64,000 nucleotides of DNA from Chloroflexota bacterium (GCA_021324795.1 JAJPIK010000027.1:1-64000), one strand, 5' to 3'. Counted from the stretch's first letter, positions 1 to 9,739 are shown. The notes: a model not told the origin generated them from the sequence alone. A program made the numbers and translations.

Positions 1-2
1 CA

Positions 3-587
3 TCCCAGACCCGCGCCCTGCGCTGCGGGTCTCGCCATTTTCGATGCGCTCCCCTTCTCGGCGATTACTCTTGCCAACATGCCGGCGATCTATTCAGCCC
101 GCAACACTCTCAATATTGCGGCTTGAATCACGCGAGCATGACCGGCTCGGTGATCGTCATGGAGCCGCGAGATTACGAGGTCTGGCTGGACAGTGGCACT
201 TCTTACGATTCGGCTGCCTCGCTCGGAGCGAAGCTCTTTCAACAGTTAGGCTGCAACGTCTGTCATCGTGAAGATTCCGAGAGCCGAGCCCCTAATCTCG
301 AGGGGCTTTATGGCCACCCGGTGCTGCTGCAAAACGGCGAGACGGTGATCGCCGACGACAACTATCTCCGGACCACGATCCTCGATCCTACCGCCCAGAT
401 TCCCGCCGGTTACCAGCCGATCATGCCGTCATTCCGGGGTCGGGTCGATGAAACCGAGATCAATGAGCTCATTGCCTACATCAAATCGTTGGGGAGCGTA
501 TCGCCAGGTCTGCCGCCGACATCACCACCATCAGGTGCTATCCTTACGCCGCTCGCCCAACCACCGACTCCAGAGGCGAGACCGTGA
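3..587 (+). CDS. coxB: Cytochrome c oxidase subunit II, C-terminal part with fused cytochrome c domain (5' end outside window)
   Basis: The readable part holds the end of the CuA cupredoxin domain ([10 protein letters not shown], then GSVIVMEP) followed by a cytochrome c domain: CNVCH haem-binding motif at 252-266 and a distal Met candidate in QPIMPSF. This is the caa3-type arrangement in which subunit II carries its own cytochrome c. The gene overlaps coxA by 4 bases (GTGA), so the two are translationally coupled. Oddities: the 35 or so codons before QYCG do not resemble a subunit II beta-barrel in any frame, and the residue three before QYC that should be the first CuA cysteine reads as His (codon 105-107). 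An indel or poor sequence near the window edge is the simplest explanation; real loss of a CuA ligand is possible but less likely. Confidence 0.8.
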   Translation, partial: SQTRALRCGSRHFRCAPLLGDYSCQHAGDLFSPQHSQYCGLNHASMTGSVIVMEPRDYEVWLDSGTSYDSAASLGAKLFQQLGCNVCHREDSESRAPNLEGLYGHPVLLQNGETVIADDNYLRTTILDPTAQIPAGYQPIMPSFRGRVDETEINELIAYIKSLGSVSPGLPPTSPPSGAILTPLAQPPTPEARP

Positions 588-2230
588 ACGTACAAACTCA
601 AGAGCAATCAGTCGACTATCTCGACACCGCGTACGGGATCAAATCCTGGCTGCTAACGACCGACCACAAGCGCATCGCGATCCTGTATATGATCTCGATC
701 ACGCTAATGTTCTTTATCGGGGGGGCAGCGGTGTCGATTATCCGTCTCCAACTCCTGACCCCGCAGGGAACCGTAGTCGACCCCGGAACCTACAACAAGT
801 TGTTCACAATTCATGGCATCGTCATGATCTTTTTCTTCCTCATCCCTTCGATCCCCACGGTGCTCGGCAACTTCTTTGTTCCACTGATGATCGGAGCACG
901 TGATCTCGCCTTCCCCCGGCTCAACCTGCTGAGCTGGTATATCTACATCACTGGCGCTCTCTTCGGCCTCTGGGCAATCATCGCCGGGGGAGTGGACACC
1001 GGCTGGACGTTCTATGTCCCTTACAGCACGGAATCGTCGACGACAAATGTGGTTGGCGCGGCACTGGCAATCGTCATCGTGGGCTTTTCGTCAATCCTCA
1101 CCGGCCTGAACTTTATCGTCACCACTCACCGGTTACGCGCGCCAGGCATGACTTGGTGGCGCCTACCTCTCTTCGTCTGGACGATCTATGCGACGAGCCT
1201 CATCTTTGTCCTGGCGACGCCAGTCCTGGCGATGACGCTCCTGCTCATCGCCGTGGAGAGGATCTTTCAGGTTGGCGTCTTCGACCCGGCACTGGGGGGC
1301 GATCCGCTGCTCTTTCAGCATCTCTTCTGGTTCTACTCCCACCCGGCGGTGTACATCATGATCTTGCCTGGCATGGGAGTGGTCAGTGAGGTCATCCCTT
1401 GCTTTTCCCGGAAGATGGTCTTTGGCTATCGCTACGTGGCGATCGCCAGTCTGGCCATCGCTGTCCTCGGTTTCCTCGTCTGGGGACATCATATGTTCGT
1501 GGCCGGCATGTCGGTGCCAGCGGCGATGGTTTTTTCCATTTTGAGCTACCTGGTAGCGATTCCCTCGGCGATCAAGGTCTTCAACTGGACCGCGACGCTG
1601 TACAAAGGATCGATCTCCTTGGATGCGCCGATGCTCTACGCGCTCGGCTTCATCGGTCTGTTCGCGATCGGCGGCCTGACTGGCCTGTTCCTTGCCGCCT
1701 TGGCCGTCGACGTCCACGTCCATGACACCTACTTTGTCATCGCCCACTTCCACTACATCATGGTCGGCGGCGCGGTCATGGCCTACCTGGGCGGCTTGCA
1801 CTACTGGTGGCCAAAGATGACCGGCCGCATGTATCCGGAGTTCTGGGCGCAGCTTGCGGCGGGAATTATCTTCTTCGGCTTCAATCTCACGTTCTTTCCG
1901 CAGTTCCTGCTTGGCTACCTCGGCATGCCCCGCCGCTACGCCGTCTATCCGCCGGAATTCCAGGTGTTGAACGACTTTTCGAGCGCGGGCGCGACGATCC
2001 TCGGCGTCGGGTACGTCTTGCCCCTGGTGTACCTGCTGCTTTCCCTCCGCTTAGGGAAGACGTGTGGGCCAAACCCCTGGGGGGCGACGGGTCTCGAGTG
2101 GACGACACCATCACCACCACCGGCCGAAAACTTCCTGGTCATCCCTGTCGTGACCAAGGAGCCATACCTCTACCATCGCCGCGGCCAAACCGAGCAGACG
2201 AACGAGAAAGTTGGAGGGCCGTTTGGCTGA
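584..2230 (+). CDS. coxA: Cytochrome c oxidase subunit I (A2-type haem-copper oxidase)
   Basis: Catalytic subunit of the terminal oxidase, reducing O2 at a haem-CuB centre and pumping protons in the cytoplasmic membrane. It has about 12 membrane segments. Visible ligands are His77 (low-spin haem, TIHGIV), His253 and Tyr257 (YSHPAVY), His302-His303 (WGHHMF) for CuB, and His388/His390 (AHFHY) for the two haems. The K-channel lysine (AIPSAIK, Lys331) and D-channel Asn/Asp (GNFFVP, ARD) are present. The helix VI glutamate of A1 enzymes is Ala255, and the preceding Tyr-Ser (251-252) is the hallmark of the A2 group known from Thermus and Rhodothermus. Starts with GTG overlapping the coxB stop. At 548 residues it is full length. 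Confidence 0.97.
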   Translation: MNVQTQEQSVDYLDTAYGIKSWLLTTDHKRIAILYMISITLMFFIGGAAVSIIRLQLLTPQGTVVDPGTYNKLFTIHGIVMIFFFLIPSIPTVLGNFFVPLMIGARDLAFPRLNLLSWYIYITGALFGLWAIIAGGVDTGWTFYVPYSTESSTTNVVGAALAIVIVGFSSILTGLNFIVTTHRLRAPGMTWWRLPLFVWTIYATSLIFVLATPVLAMTLLLIAVERIFQVGVFDPALGGDPLLFQHLFWFYSHPAVYIMILPGMGVVSEVIPCFSRKMVFGYRYVAIASLAIAVLGFLVWGHHMFVAGMSVPAAMVFSILSYLVAIPSAIKVFNWTATLYKGSISLDAPMLYALGFIGLFAIGGLTGLFLAALAVDVHVHDTYFVIAHFHYIMVGGAVMAYLGGLHYWWPKMTGRMYPEFWAQLAAGIIFFGFNLTFFPQFLLGYLGMPRRYAVYPPEFQVLNDFSSAGATILGVGYVLPLVYLLLSLRLGKTCGPNPWGATGLEWTTPSPPPAENFLVIPVVTKEPYLYHRRGQTEQTNEKVGGPFG

Positions 2231-2867
2231 TTCGCGTCCTGATCCCATTCCCTTCCAGTATGTGACTCGGGAGCAACGTTGCGGGGCGGACCGTCTCGGG
2301 ATGTGGATCTTCCTCGTGACCGAGCTTTTGCTGTTTGGCAGCCTCTTTACCTCGTTCGCCGAATACGCAGCGCTGTACCCAACGGTCTTTCATGAAGCAA
2401 GTCTCCACCTGAACCTCGCGCTCGGTGCGCTCGACACTGTTCTTTTGCTCCTCAGCAGCCTCGCCATGGCGCTGGCCGTCCGTAGCCTTCGGGTTGGTCG
2501 CCGTCGGACTATTGGCCTCCTGGCCGCCACCGCCGGCCTTGGAGTGGTGTTCCTGGGGCTTAAGTTCGCCGAGTACATCCAGCACTACCACGAGCACCTT
2601 GCCCCCGGATTCGGATTTGCCTATCCCGGTCCCCAGGCTCAGCATGCCGAGCTGTTCTTCGTCCTGTACTTTGTCATGACCGGACTGCACGCCTTGCACC
2701 TGACGATCGGCATCATTCTTGTCGCGGCGATGCTCGTCCTGGTCCGACTCGGTCGATTCTCGCCGGAGCAGTATCTGCCACTCGACCTCGTCGGCCTCTA
2801 CTGGCACTTCGTCGACATTATCTGGGTCTTTCTGTACCCGACGCTGTATCTGATTGGTAGACACTGA
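2223..2867 (+). CDS. coxC: Cytochrome c oxidase subunit III
   Basis: Hydrophobic 214-residue protein with the family features of subunit [17 protein letters not shown] in the first helix, the conserved Glu in FAEYIQHY, the [10 protein letters not shown] segment and the C-terminal [14 protein letters not shown] signature. It is the stabilising, non-redox membrane subunit. I chose the TTG at 2223 because GGAGGG (2213-2218) lies 4 bases upstream; a TTG at 2211 would overlap that site. It overlaps the end of coxA by 8 bases and clearly belongs to the same operon. Confidence 0.93.
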   Translation: MADSRPDPIPFQYVTREQRCGADRLGMWIFLVTELLLFGSLFTSFAEYAALYPTVFHEASLHLNLALGALDTVLLLLSSLAMALAVRSLRVGRRRTIGLLAATAGLGVVFLGLKFAEYIQHYHEHLAPGFGFAYPGPQAQHAELFFVLYFVMTGLHALHLTIGIILVAAMLVLVRLGRFSPEQYLPLDLVGLYWHFVDIIWVFLYPTLYLIGRH

Positions 2868-2950
2868 GAACAGAAACCGGATGTTCTCTGTGTTGAAAGG
2901 TAGAGGTAGAGTCTCCACTCGCCAGGGGTGTGTCCAACTGGGAGGTTCAC

Positions 2951-3253
2951 ATGTCAGGAGAACCTTTAACTTCCGTCTGGACTTACGTCGCGGTCGGAAT
3001 GGCACTCCTCCTGCTCGCTGGCCTGAGTACTGGCCTGGCGCTGATTGATCTGCACGGCTGGAACACAGTCGCTGCTTTTGCCATCGCCGGAGTGAAGGCT
3101 GGCCTCATCCTGCTCTTCTTTATGCGTCTCAGGTACGGTCCCGGACTGGTCCAGCTCATTGCTCTTGGCGGCATTACCTGGCTCGGCATCCTTCTCGGAG
3201 GTACGCTCGACGATGTCCTCACCCGCGGCTGGCTCCCGGTGCCAGGAAAATGA
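2951..3253 (+). CDS. Cytochrome c oxidase subunit IV-like small membrane protein
   Basis: A 100-residue protein with three predicted membrane segments and the KAGLILLFFMRLRYG segment typical of the prokaryotic cytochrome c oxidase subunit IV family (usually KxxLVxxFFMHL). Its position straight after coxC supports that role. ATG at 2951 is preceded by GGGAGG at 2940-2945; a GTG at 2930 would overlap this site. The subunit probably helps assemble or stabilise the oxidase. Confidence 0.85.
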   Translation: MSGEPLTSVWTYVAVGMALLLLAGLSTGLALIDLHGWNTVAAFAIAGVKAGLILLFFMRLRYGPGLVQLIALGGITWLGILLGGTLDDVLTRGWLPVPGK

Positions 3254-3526
3254 GATCGCTACTGGCTCTTCGCTGCTAACCAGAGAATTATCGCCTCTGG
3301 TGACGCTGAACGAGCTCGGTCGGTTGCGCCGAATATCACTCGTAGAGAGGCCCAGGGACATTCGTGGTGCATTCGCCAAGGCCGTGCCACTGGAGATGCT
3401 GCGCGGAGTTTGTCCTTGAGCGCAGCGAAGGGCTCAGCATGACACGTCGCGGTATTTGGGGTGGATGGACCATTTAGAGGAGAATGCCTCCCCACCGAAG
3501 CTATAGAGCTGGACTAGACGCGGGTG
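3254..3526. other. Intergenic region between convergent cox and ABC-transporter genes, with an interspersed repeat
   Basis: No convincing gene. Around 3414-3445 lies a stretch (ccttgagcgcagcgaagg, then gctcagcatgac) of a repeat family that is common between Chloroflexota genes; a related copy in the opposite orientation is at 7966-8005. No strong T-tract terminator is visible. Confidence 0.5.
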
Positions 3527-4426
3527 CTACCCTTTCACCCCACTGATGACCAGGCCCTGGATGAAGTGGCGTTGCGCGGTAAAGAATACGACTAGGACTG
3601 GGATCAGCGAGATCGTCGCGATCGCCATCGTTCCCCCGAAGTCGATCGCGTAACGGCTGTTCAGCAACGCCATGCCCAGTGGGACAGTGAAAAGCTCGGT
3701 GCGATTCAGGTAGAGCAACGGCTCGAGAAAGTTGTTCCAGTGGAACGTGAATGAATAGATCGCTGCTACGCCAAGCGCGGGCGCCGACAAAGGGAGGACG
3801 ATCTGGCTAAACAGCCCAAACCAGCCGCAGCCGTCGATCCGAGCCGCGTCATCCATCTCGACCGGGATTGTCAGCATGTACTGGCGGAGCAGGAAAATGA
3901 CGAACGGGCTTCCTAACCATTCGGGAAGGAGCAGCGGTACCCAGGTGTTGACAAAGCCAAGCCGGGTGTAGAGCACGTAGCTCGGAATCATGATCGCCGG
4001 ATAGGGCAGCATGATCGTGGCGAGCATGGCGACGAAGAACGTGTCGCGGCCGGGGAAGCGCATCCGCGCGAAGGCGAATGCGACGATCGAGCTCGATGCG
4101 ATCACCCCGATCATCCCCAGGAGGGTAATAATAATCGTATTCTCGAAGAAGGTTCCGAATGGTAGCTCCTGGAACGGACGAACGTAGTTGCTGAACTCCA
4201 GATGGTCCGGAATCCAGACCGGCGGCAGCTTCATGATGTCATAGGGCGGCTTGATCGAGGCGGAGATCATCCAGAAGAATGGGAAGGTGAAGATCACCGC
4301 ACCGACGACGACAATGATGTAGAGGAGCACCCGGCCAATCCGCCGCAATGCCTGCTGGCGGCTTGCCATCGGCCGGTCCGCCGCGAGCGCTAGTGCGGCC
4401 TTCGTGTCTCGGGTGACGAGGTTCAT
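3527..4426 (-). CDS. Sugar ABC transporter permease, MalG/UgpE type
   Basis: Second inner-membrane permease of a carbohydrate importer (CUT1 class). A 299-residue protein with about six membrane segments and the cytoplasmic EAA loop seen as EMDDAARIDGCG, which docks on the ATPase. The ATG at 4426 overlaps the stop of the first permease (ATGA, 4423-4426), so the pair is translationally coupled. An in-frame open stretch continues upstream to 4855 but lies inside the other permease gene in another frame. No ATPase gene is present in the window; a shared MsmX/UgpC-type ATPase elsewhere is expected. Confidence 0.93.
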   Translation of the reverse strand: MNLVTRDTKAALALAADRPMASRQQALRRIGRVLLYIIVVVGAVIFTFPFFWMISASIKPPYDIMKLPPVWIPDHLEFSNYVRPFQELPFGTFFENTIIITLLGMIGVIASSSIVAFAFARMRFPGRDTFFVAMLATIMLPYPAIMIPSYVLYTRLGFVNTWVPLLLPEWLGSPFVIFLLRQYMLTIPVEMDDAARIDGCGWFGLFSQIVLPLSAPALGVAAIYSFTFHWNNFLEPLLYLNRTELFTVPLGMALLNSRYAIDFGGTMAIATISLIPVLVVFFTAQRHFIQGLVISGVKG

Positions 4427-5364
4427 CGGCGCCCCCCGCCTTCGTAGTAGACCCAGCGGTCCGAACTGCGGAAGACGAGCAGACTGAAGAAGAGGATGAT
4501 CAGGAACAATACCCAGGCGATCGAGGACGCGTAGCCAAAATGGAAGTTCTGAAACGCCTTCCGGTAGATCAGCAGCACCATCGTCAGGGTCGCGTTGTTC
4601 GGACCGCCCTGGGTGATGACATAGGCCGGGACGAAGACCTGGAAAGAGCCGATCATGTTCAGGATCACGTTGAAGAAGATTGTCGGGGTCAGCATGGGGA
4701 TCGTGATGCTGACAAAGACGCGCACTGCGCCCGCGCCATCGATCCGCGCTGCTTCCATCAACTGACTGGGAATCGACTGTAATCCCGCAAGGTAGAGCAG
4801 CATGTTCGTCCCGGTCCCCCACAGAGCAACCAACATCAGTCCGGGCAGTGCCCACTGCTCCGACCAGAACCAGCGCGGGCTCTTCATCCCCAGCGCCTCG
4901 AAGACCACCGCGGACAGGCCAAAATCCGGGTGCAGCACCCAGATCCAGACGAGTGCGACTGCGACTCCGGAGACGACCGCCGGCATATAGTACAGAGTGC
5001 GAAAGATTCCTTGGTATTTGATATTCTGATTCAGCAAGACGGCGATGGACATCGATAAGATAGTCGCGACTGGGACTAGGACGAAGGTGTAGATTGCCGT
5101 CACCTTCAGCGCCTGGCCAAAGAGCGGCTCGATCGTGAAGAGGTAATGATAGTTGTCTAGGCCGATGAAATTCATATGGGTTAGCATGTCCGAGTCGAAC
5201 AGGCTGAGGTAGAGCGAGTAGAGGATCGTGCCGGCCTGGAGCACGATGAAGTGAATGACGTATGGCGATATGAAGAGCAGGCCGAGCAGTGCCTCGACTT
5301 GCCGCTGAGAAAGATGACGTCTACGCCCCACCGCGGACGCCACTGTCTTCGTCGTTATGGCCAT
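4423..5364 (-). CDS. Sugar ABC transporter permease, MalF/UgpA type
   Basis: First permease of the importer, 313 residues, with six or so membrane segments and the EAA-loop motif QLMEAARIDGAGAVR near residue 215. It sits 6 bases after the binding-protein gene (5371-6864) and overlaps the second permease, giving the standard order binding protein, permease, permease. The substrate cannot be read from sequence; the sugar isomerase gene divergently transcribed at 7170 suggests a sugar or sugar derivative. Confidence 0.93.
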   Translation of the reverse strand: MAITTKTVASAVGRRRHLSQRQVEALLGLLFISPYVIHFIVLQAGTILYSLYLSLFDSDMLTHMNFIGLDNYHYLFTIEPLFGQALKVTAIYTFVLVPVATILSMSIAVLLNQNIKYQGIFRTLYYMPAVVSGVAVALVWIWVLHPDFGLSAVVFEALGMKSPRWFWSEQWALPGLMLVALWGTGTNMLLYLAGLQSIPSQLMEAARIDGAGAVRVFVSITIPMLTPTIFFNVILNMIGSFQVFVPAYVITQGGPNNATLTMVLLIYRKAFQNFHFGYASSIAWVLFLIILFFSLLVFRSSDRWVYYEGGGRR

Positions 5365-5370
5365 GATCGA

Positions 5371-6864
5371 TCACCGCGCTCCGTTCTTCTCGGCATTGGT
5401 GACCTGTTGCGCGATGTTCTTCATGTAGGAAGTGGGAGTGCCGCCGGTCACGAACAGCTTCTGGAGGGCCGGGACAATGATCTCCTGGGCGGCATTGTTG
5501 TCCTTGAAGAACTCGCGTCCCCCTGGGTAGCCCATCTGCATCGCCTCGATCGCGACGTTCAGGTTAGCGTTCTTGAGATTGGGCCGGGTCTTGACGGCGA
5601 TGTCCACCCACTGGTTCAGGACAGAGTGGCGGACCGGTACACGCCCGGTAGCCTTGACGATGGCGAGTTGATACTCTGGCCCGGCCACCCACTTCTGGAG
5701 CTCCCAGGCCTGGTCCTGGTTCTTCGACCCCTTCCAAATCGCTGTCCCATCAGTTGTTCCAAGTACCTTTCGCTGGCCGGTCGGACCCTTCGGGGTGTGC
5801 TGGTACGCCCACTCGAACTTGCCCTGGATATTGTCATCCATCTCGAACGGGTAGATCCCGTCCTCGGCCATCGCCATGATCCCGGTTGGAAAGTGGAGCA
5901 GGAAGGACTGGTTCTGGATCGCCAGCGGCTGGAGCATGACCTGCTCATCCCACATCAGCTTGCGCGACCACTCGAAGGCCGCGAGCGACTGGTCAGAGTC
6001 GAAGGCCGCTTTTGTGTTATCCGACGGATCGACGGTGTGGCCACCCCAGATGACTGGCTTGTACCAGTAGCGGTCCCAACTCCAGGCTGGGTAAGCCAGA
6101 CCGTACTGAGTGACCTTGCCGGAGGAATCCTTGGCCGTCAGTTTCCGGGCCGCTTCGGCGTAGTCGTCGTGGGTCCAGTCAGTCGTCGGATACTTCACCC
6201 CGGCTTTATCGAAGAGATCCTTGCGGTACCAGGTAAACATAATGTTCACATAGCGCGGCATGCCGAAGCGGATGTTGTTCAGCCAGGGCATGACGAAGTC
6301 GCGCCACTGCCAGTTGTAGAAATCCTGGAGGTCCTCGGCCTTGTAGTCACGGTTGACCAGCGGCTGGACGTCGACAACCTGGCCGCGCTCGACGAAAGGC
6401 GGCATGATGTCGCCCCACATGTCGAAGACGTCCGGGGCCGTCCCGGCGACCATCGAAGCAACAAGCTTGTTTTGCCAGTCATCCGGCGTCGGCATCACAG
6501 TGACCTTGCCGACGTCCGTGGCCTTTTCGAAGAACTGCGGCAACGTCGCCACTGACGCCTTCATCCACGCGTCGGGCTGGTTGACCTCCCAGGTCAGGTC
6601 AATCTTGCCCTTGCCTTGGGCAATCGCGGAAGCGCGAGGGGTCGGCGAAGGGGTCGCGGCAGCGCCGCCAGATGTCGGAGCCGCAGTCGTCTGGGTAGCT
6701 GCCGTCGAGGCCTGGGTAGGCTGCGCGTTTGCCGGGGAAGCCGTCATCGGCTGGGATGCCGCCGGCGCCCCACCTCCGCCCTGGCCACAGGCGGCGAGGA
6801 AAGCTGCGCCAATCAGACCAGTACCGGAGAGAAGGAACTGCTTCCGGGTAAGGAGTGTACGCAC
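5371..6864 (-). CDS. Extracellular solute-binding lipoprotein, family 1
   Basis: Sugar-binding component of the ABC importer. The N terminus has basic residues, a hydrophobic segment and the lipobox LAAC, followed by an Ala/Thr/Pro-rich linker of about 50 residues and then a family 1 binding-protein fold (AGTAPDVFDMWGD, AIWKGSKNQDQAWEL). About 497 residues. I start at GTG 6864 because AGGGAGG (6870-6876) lies 5 bases upstream and the signal peptide begins right there; the longer open frame to 6981 has no such support. A minus-strand promoter lies at 6982-7011. Confidence 0.92.
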   Translation of the reverse strand: MRTLLTRKQFLLSGTGLIGAAFLAACGQGGGGAPAASQPMTASPANAQPTQASTAATQTTAAPTSGGAAATPSPTPRASAIAQGKGKIDLTWEVNQPDAWMKASVATLPQFFEKATDVGKVTVMPTPDDWQNKLVASMVAGTAPDVFDMWGDIMPPFVERGQVVDVQPLVNRDYKAEDLQDFYNWQWRDFVMPWLNNIRFGMPRYVNIMFTWYRKDLFDKAGVKYPTTDWTHDDYAEAARKLTAKDSSGKVTQYGLAYPAWSWDRYWYKPVIWGGHTVDPSDNTKAAFDSDQSLAAFEWSRKLMWDEQVMLQPLAIQNQSFLLHFPTGIMAMAEDGIYPFEMDDNIQGKFEWAYQHTPKGPTGQRKVLGTTDGTAIWKGSKNQDQAWELQKWVAGPEYQLAIVKATGRVPVRHSVLNQWVDIAVKTRPNLKNANLNVAIEAMQMGYPGGREFFKDNNAAQEIIVPALQKLFVTGGTPTSYMKNIAQQVTNAEKNGAR

Positions 6865-6981
6865 TGTAACCTCCCTTATATAGTGTGTATACCTGGCATG
6901 CCAGGCGTCAGATGACACTGGGCCCTCTAGCATGGATTCCCGGCAGGGGCAGCCACCCAAGCGGTGATGCCCACGCTGCAA

Positions 6982-7011
6982 ATGTTAGCACCTCACCGGG
7001 ACGGCTGTCAA
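6982..7011 (-). promoter_or_regulatory. Promoter of the ABC transporter operon
   Basis: On the minus strand, TTGACA (7006-7011) and TAACAT (6982-6987) are 18 bases apart. The predicted transcript starts near 6975, leaving a leader of about 110 bases before the binding-protein gene. The 6865-7169 interval therefore holds two divergent promoters. Confidence 0.65.
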
Positions 7012-7101
7012 GAATCCAGAACTTCGGATATAAGGCCATTCGGTTGTTGACGCTCTATCGCCCTGAGCCGCAGCGAATGCCGGTATCGTTTTTCCATGGG
7101 T

Positions 7102-7130
7102 ATGACAGCAATACGTCTAGCTGCTATAGT
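7102..7130 (+). promoter_or_regulatory. Promoter of the sugar isomerase gene
   Basis: ATGACA (7102-7107) and TATAGT (7125-7130) with a 17-base spacer, and a TG two bases before the -10 box. The expected start site near 7137 leaves about 33 bases of leader to the ATG at 7170. Confidence 0.6.
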
Positions 7131-7169
7131 CACCCTATTGCAAGGCCATCATCGATGAGGAGGGTTTGG

Positions 7170-7961
7170 ATGAAGCTATCGGTGCGTGAAGGTGCCTATC
7201 GCGCCAGCCCGGCCGAGCTGCCGCTAGAGAACGCCTTTGCCGAGTTGGCACGTCTGGGATACCAGGGCGTCGAGCTGAGCACTCAGCCAGACCGGGAGGC
7301 GCGCGGCTATCGCCAACGGCGGGGCATCTGGGCCGGTAAGCTCGACGCGACGAAACGCGCGGCGATCAAGGCGGCTGCGGCGGCCAATCATTTAGAGATC
7401 CCCACGCTGTCCTCAGATTGGGCCTGGGGCTACTCGGACTTCCACCCGTTGCTGGCCGAGTGGGGCCGGGGCGCCGAGCTAATCGTCGAGGACGCGAAGC
7501 TCGCCGCGGATCTTGGCGCGAAGGTAATCCTGATCCACTTCGGCACTTCCACCGGGACCTGGGACCAGGCGAAGGGCATCCTGGAAGAGGTGGCCGCCGA
7601 GGCGGAGAAGCAAGGGGTCGTTCTCGGATTCGAAGGGAGCATCTGGTTCCGGACCGGGCTGGGCGGCCAGGAGACACTAGTCCGCATGGTCGACGAAATC
7701 GGCAGCGCCGGGCTCCGAATCTACGTTCATCCCCACGGCGACACTGCTTCCCAGGTCAAGTCAATCGAGGAGGTCGGTGACCGCATCTGCGCGCTCCACG
7801 CCTCGGCGCTGAACCCGGAAGTCGACTACGGGCAGGTCTTCACGGTGCTCCGGCGGGTCGGCTACGACTGGTACTGGTGCTTTGAGGTGGCCGAGGATCT
7901 CTTCGCTGCGAGCGCAAAGGGCTTCGATAAGCTGGCGCGTGAGTTCGGCTTGCCGCGATGA
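7170..7961 (+). CDS. Sugar phosphate isomerase/epimerase, TIM barrel (AP endonuclease 2 family)
   Basis: A 263-residue TIM-barrel protein of the xylose-isomerase-like superfamily. Typical strand-end motifs include GYQGVELS, LGAKVILIHFGTS, GVVLGFEGS and RIYVHPHGDTA, with acidic and His residues that would bind a divalent metal. Likely role is isomerisation or epimerisation of the sugar taken up by the divergent ABC importer; the actual substrate is unknown. ATG at 7170 has a strong GAGGAGGG site at 7157-7164. The open frame starting at 6885 extends through the promoter and is not the real start. Confidence 0.85.
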   Translation: MKLSVREGAYRASPAELPLENAFAELARLGYQGVELSTQPDREARGYRQRRGIWAGKLDATKRAAIKAAAAANHLEIPTLSSDWAWGYSDFHPLLAEWGRGAELIVEDAKLAADLGAKVILIHFGTSTGTWDQAKGILEEVAAEAEKQGVVLGFEGSIWFRTGLGGQETLVRMVDEIGSAGLRIYVHPHGDTASQVKSIEEVGDRICALHASALNPEVDYGQVFTVLRRVGYDWYWCFEVAEDLFAASAKGFDKLAREFGLPR

Positions 7962-7965
7962 TCAG

Positions 7966-8005
7966 CGGCAGGATCGTGATGCTGAGCGAAGCAGGACGAT
8001 CCTGC
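7966..8005. repeat. Copy of a dispersed intergenic repeat
   Basis: The stretch GTGATGCTGAGCGAAGC and its surroundings match, in reverse orientation, the element near 3414-3445 (GTCATGCTGAGC on the minus strand). The copy is flanked by the inverted words aggatcgt and acgatcct. It lies in the 190-base gap before the membrane protein gene. Confidence 0.5.
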
Positions 8006-8151
8006 AACTATCAAATTCGGAGAGGGAAGGATATCATGCGCCTATCGTGTTGGCGTTATCGGCTTCGCCCATCGGTACGTCAATGATCTGATCTGCTGCT
8101 TCAAGGCGTTGCCCAAGTTGGTCTATCGGGATAGGAGCTCGGAGGGAGCGG

Positions 8152-9540
8152 ATGCGGCGACGCAAGGATACGGTGGCATTGGGACGGGACAGAGGCCGTC
8201 TCCCTGTCTCGGCCTCCTGGCTCCTCTGGCTACCTGACTTGGCAATCGCAGCCCTACTGAGTGCACTCACCTATGTTGCCTATCGATGGGTGGCCGGGCC
8301 AAGCGTACTGCACCAGTCGAGCGAGCTACACTTCGTCCTGCTGGCCGAGGCACTCCTCCACGGGCGCCTCTGGCTCGACCCGACCCAGGCGGCGCGGCTG
8401 GGCGACATCACCGTCTTCGCCGGCCGCTACTACGTCGCGTTTCCGCCGATGCCGGCGATCCTCATGCTACCGTTCGTTGCCTGGAGAGGTCCGAGCTTCG
8501 ACGACCGCCTGTTCAGCATCGCCCTGGGATCGGTGAACGTTGGGCTGACCTATCTGCTGGCAAGGCGCCTGACCTGGCCAAGGTTTTCCGATCTGGCCGT
8601 CCCGATCGGCCGGATCGAGGCCGTGGCCGTCGCGGTCCTCCTGGGATTCGGCACGGTGGCCTTTTACAGCGCGCTGGCCGGGACGGTCTGGTTCGTCGCC
8701 CACATAGTCGCGCTCTGCTTCACCCTGCTTTACCTGCTGGAATGCACTGGCGCGTGTCGGCCACTCGTCGCGGGGGTGCTGCTCGCTGCGGCTTTCCTGG
8801 CACGCGCGCCGGCCATTTTCGGCCTGGTGTTCTGGGCGATCCTCGCGCTGCGGTGCACCAGGGGATTCCGTGAAGCACTTTGGCTGGCCAGTCGCTTTGC
8901 GATCCCGCTCGTTGTCGCGGTAGTGCTGCTCCTCGCTCAGAACTTCGTCCGTTTCAACTCGCCTTTCGACTTCGGCTACCGATCGATGCGAATTGCCAGC
9001 CAACTCCGGCCAGACCTGGAGCAGTACGGCCAGTTCAGCTCGCACTTCCTGCCGCGCAATCTCGCTGCCCTGCTCATCACCGCGCCGCTCGTGTCGCCGA
9101 CCGACCTGGCGACCTGGGTCGGCTCGGCCGACGGCCCGTCCGTCCTGCTCTATCGACTCACCACCCTGCCCGAGCCCGGCGTTCCGCCATTCCCAGTGAC
9201 CTTCGATCCCTGGGGCACCGGCCTCTGGGCGGTATCGCCCGCGCTTGCTTTCGGCCTGCGCCCTCCGGGCCGCCGTTACGCGCTCGCGTTCGCCGCCGGT
9301 CTCGCCGCGCTCGTCGTTGCCATCCCGGATCTGCTCTACTATAACACCGGCTGGTACCAGTACGGCTACCGCTTCGCCGCGGACTTCATCCCGTTCCTAC
9401 TGATACTCGTTGTCCTTGGTCTGCGCCGCCCTCTGCCCCCCGCGCTGCGTGCCCTTTTCGTACTCCTCCTTCTGATCTCCATCGCCAGCAATCTCCTCGG
9501 CGTGCGCTGGTTCCTGCACCTCCCACCGTACGAGGACTGA
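8152..9540 (+). CDS. Polytopic membrane protein, GT-C glycosyltransferase-like
   Basis: 462 residues with about ten to twelve hydrophobic segments. The periplasmic loop after helix 1 holds ELHFVLLAEALLHGRLWL, like the acceptor-binding loop of dolichol-phosphate-mannose type (GT39/GT87-like) enzymes, and the C-terminal half has YQYGYRFAADFIPFL, a motif seen in Chloroflexota and actinobacterial proteins of this class. Catalysis is not proven. ATG at 8152 has GGAGGG at 8141-8146. The gene stands alone. Confidence 0.7.
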   Translation: MRRRKDTVALGRDRGRLPVSASWLLWLPDLAIAALLSALTYVAYRWVAGPSVLHQSSELHFVLLAEALLHGRLWLDPTQAARLGDITVFAGRYYVAFPPMPAILMLPFVAWRGPSFDDRLFSIALGSVNVGLTYLLARRLTWPRFSDLAVPIGRIEAVAVAVLLGFGTVAFYSALAGTVWFVAHIVALCFTLLYLLECTGACRPLVAGVLLAAAFLARAPAIFGLVFWAILALRCTRGFREALWLASRFAIPLVVAVVLLLAQNFVRFNSPFDFGYRSMRIASQLRPDLEQYGQFSSHFLPRNLAALLITAPLVSPTDLATWVGSADGPSVLLYRLTTLPEPGVPPFPVTFDPWGTGLWAVSPALAFGLRPPGRRYALAFAAGLAALVVAIPDLLYYNTGWYQYGYRFAADFIPFLLILVVLGLRRPLPPALRALFVLLLLISIASNLLGVRWFLHLPPYED

Positions 9541-9739
9541 GTCCCTGCCCTTCAAGGAACCGAGGGAGGAATAAGCACAGAGCCCGACTGACCTTGGTCG
9601 GGTTCCTACCTGCGAGAAAGAGCGGACTTTCGGTCGGTCTCGCGCTAACTGATGATGGCCAATCTGTTCCCGATTCTTAGCCCATGCAAGCTTTACTTCG
9701 TGAAAGCGGAGATCAATTCCAGCACGCTTGAAAGTTCCC
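9541..9739. other. Intergenic leader region before the lysine operon promoter
   Basis: No gene. A short inverted repeat, CCCGAC (9583-9588) with GTCGGG (9597-9602), could end transcription of the upstream gene but lacks a T tract. I looked for a lysine riboswitch before asd and did not see its conserved core. Confidence 0.4.

Noticed and set aside
1163-1801. Minus-strand open frame opposite coxA
   Set aside because: Charged low-complexity translation typical of antisense frames of membrane genes.
5251-6555. Long plus-strand open frame opposite the solute-binding protein gene
   Set aside because: Mirror of high-GC codon use; no ribosome site, no known domain, and the opposite strand has a clear lipoprotein gene.
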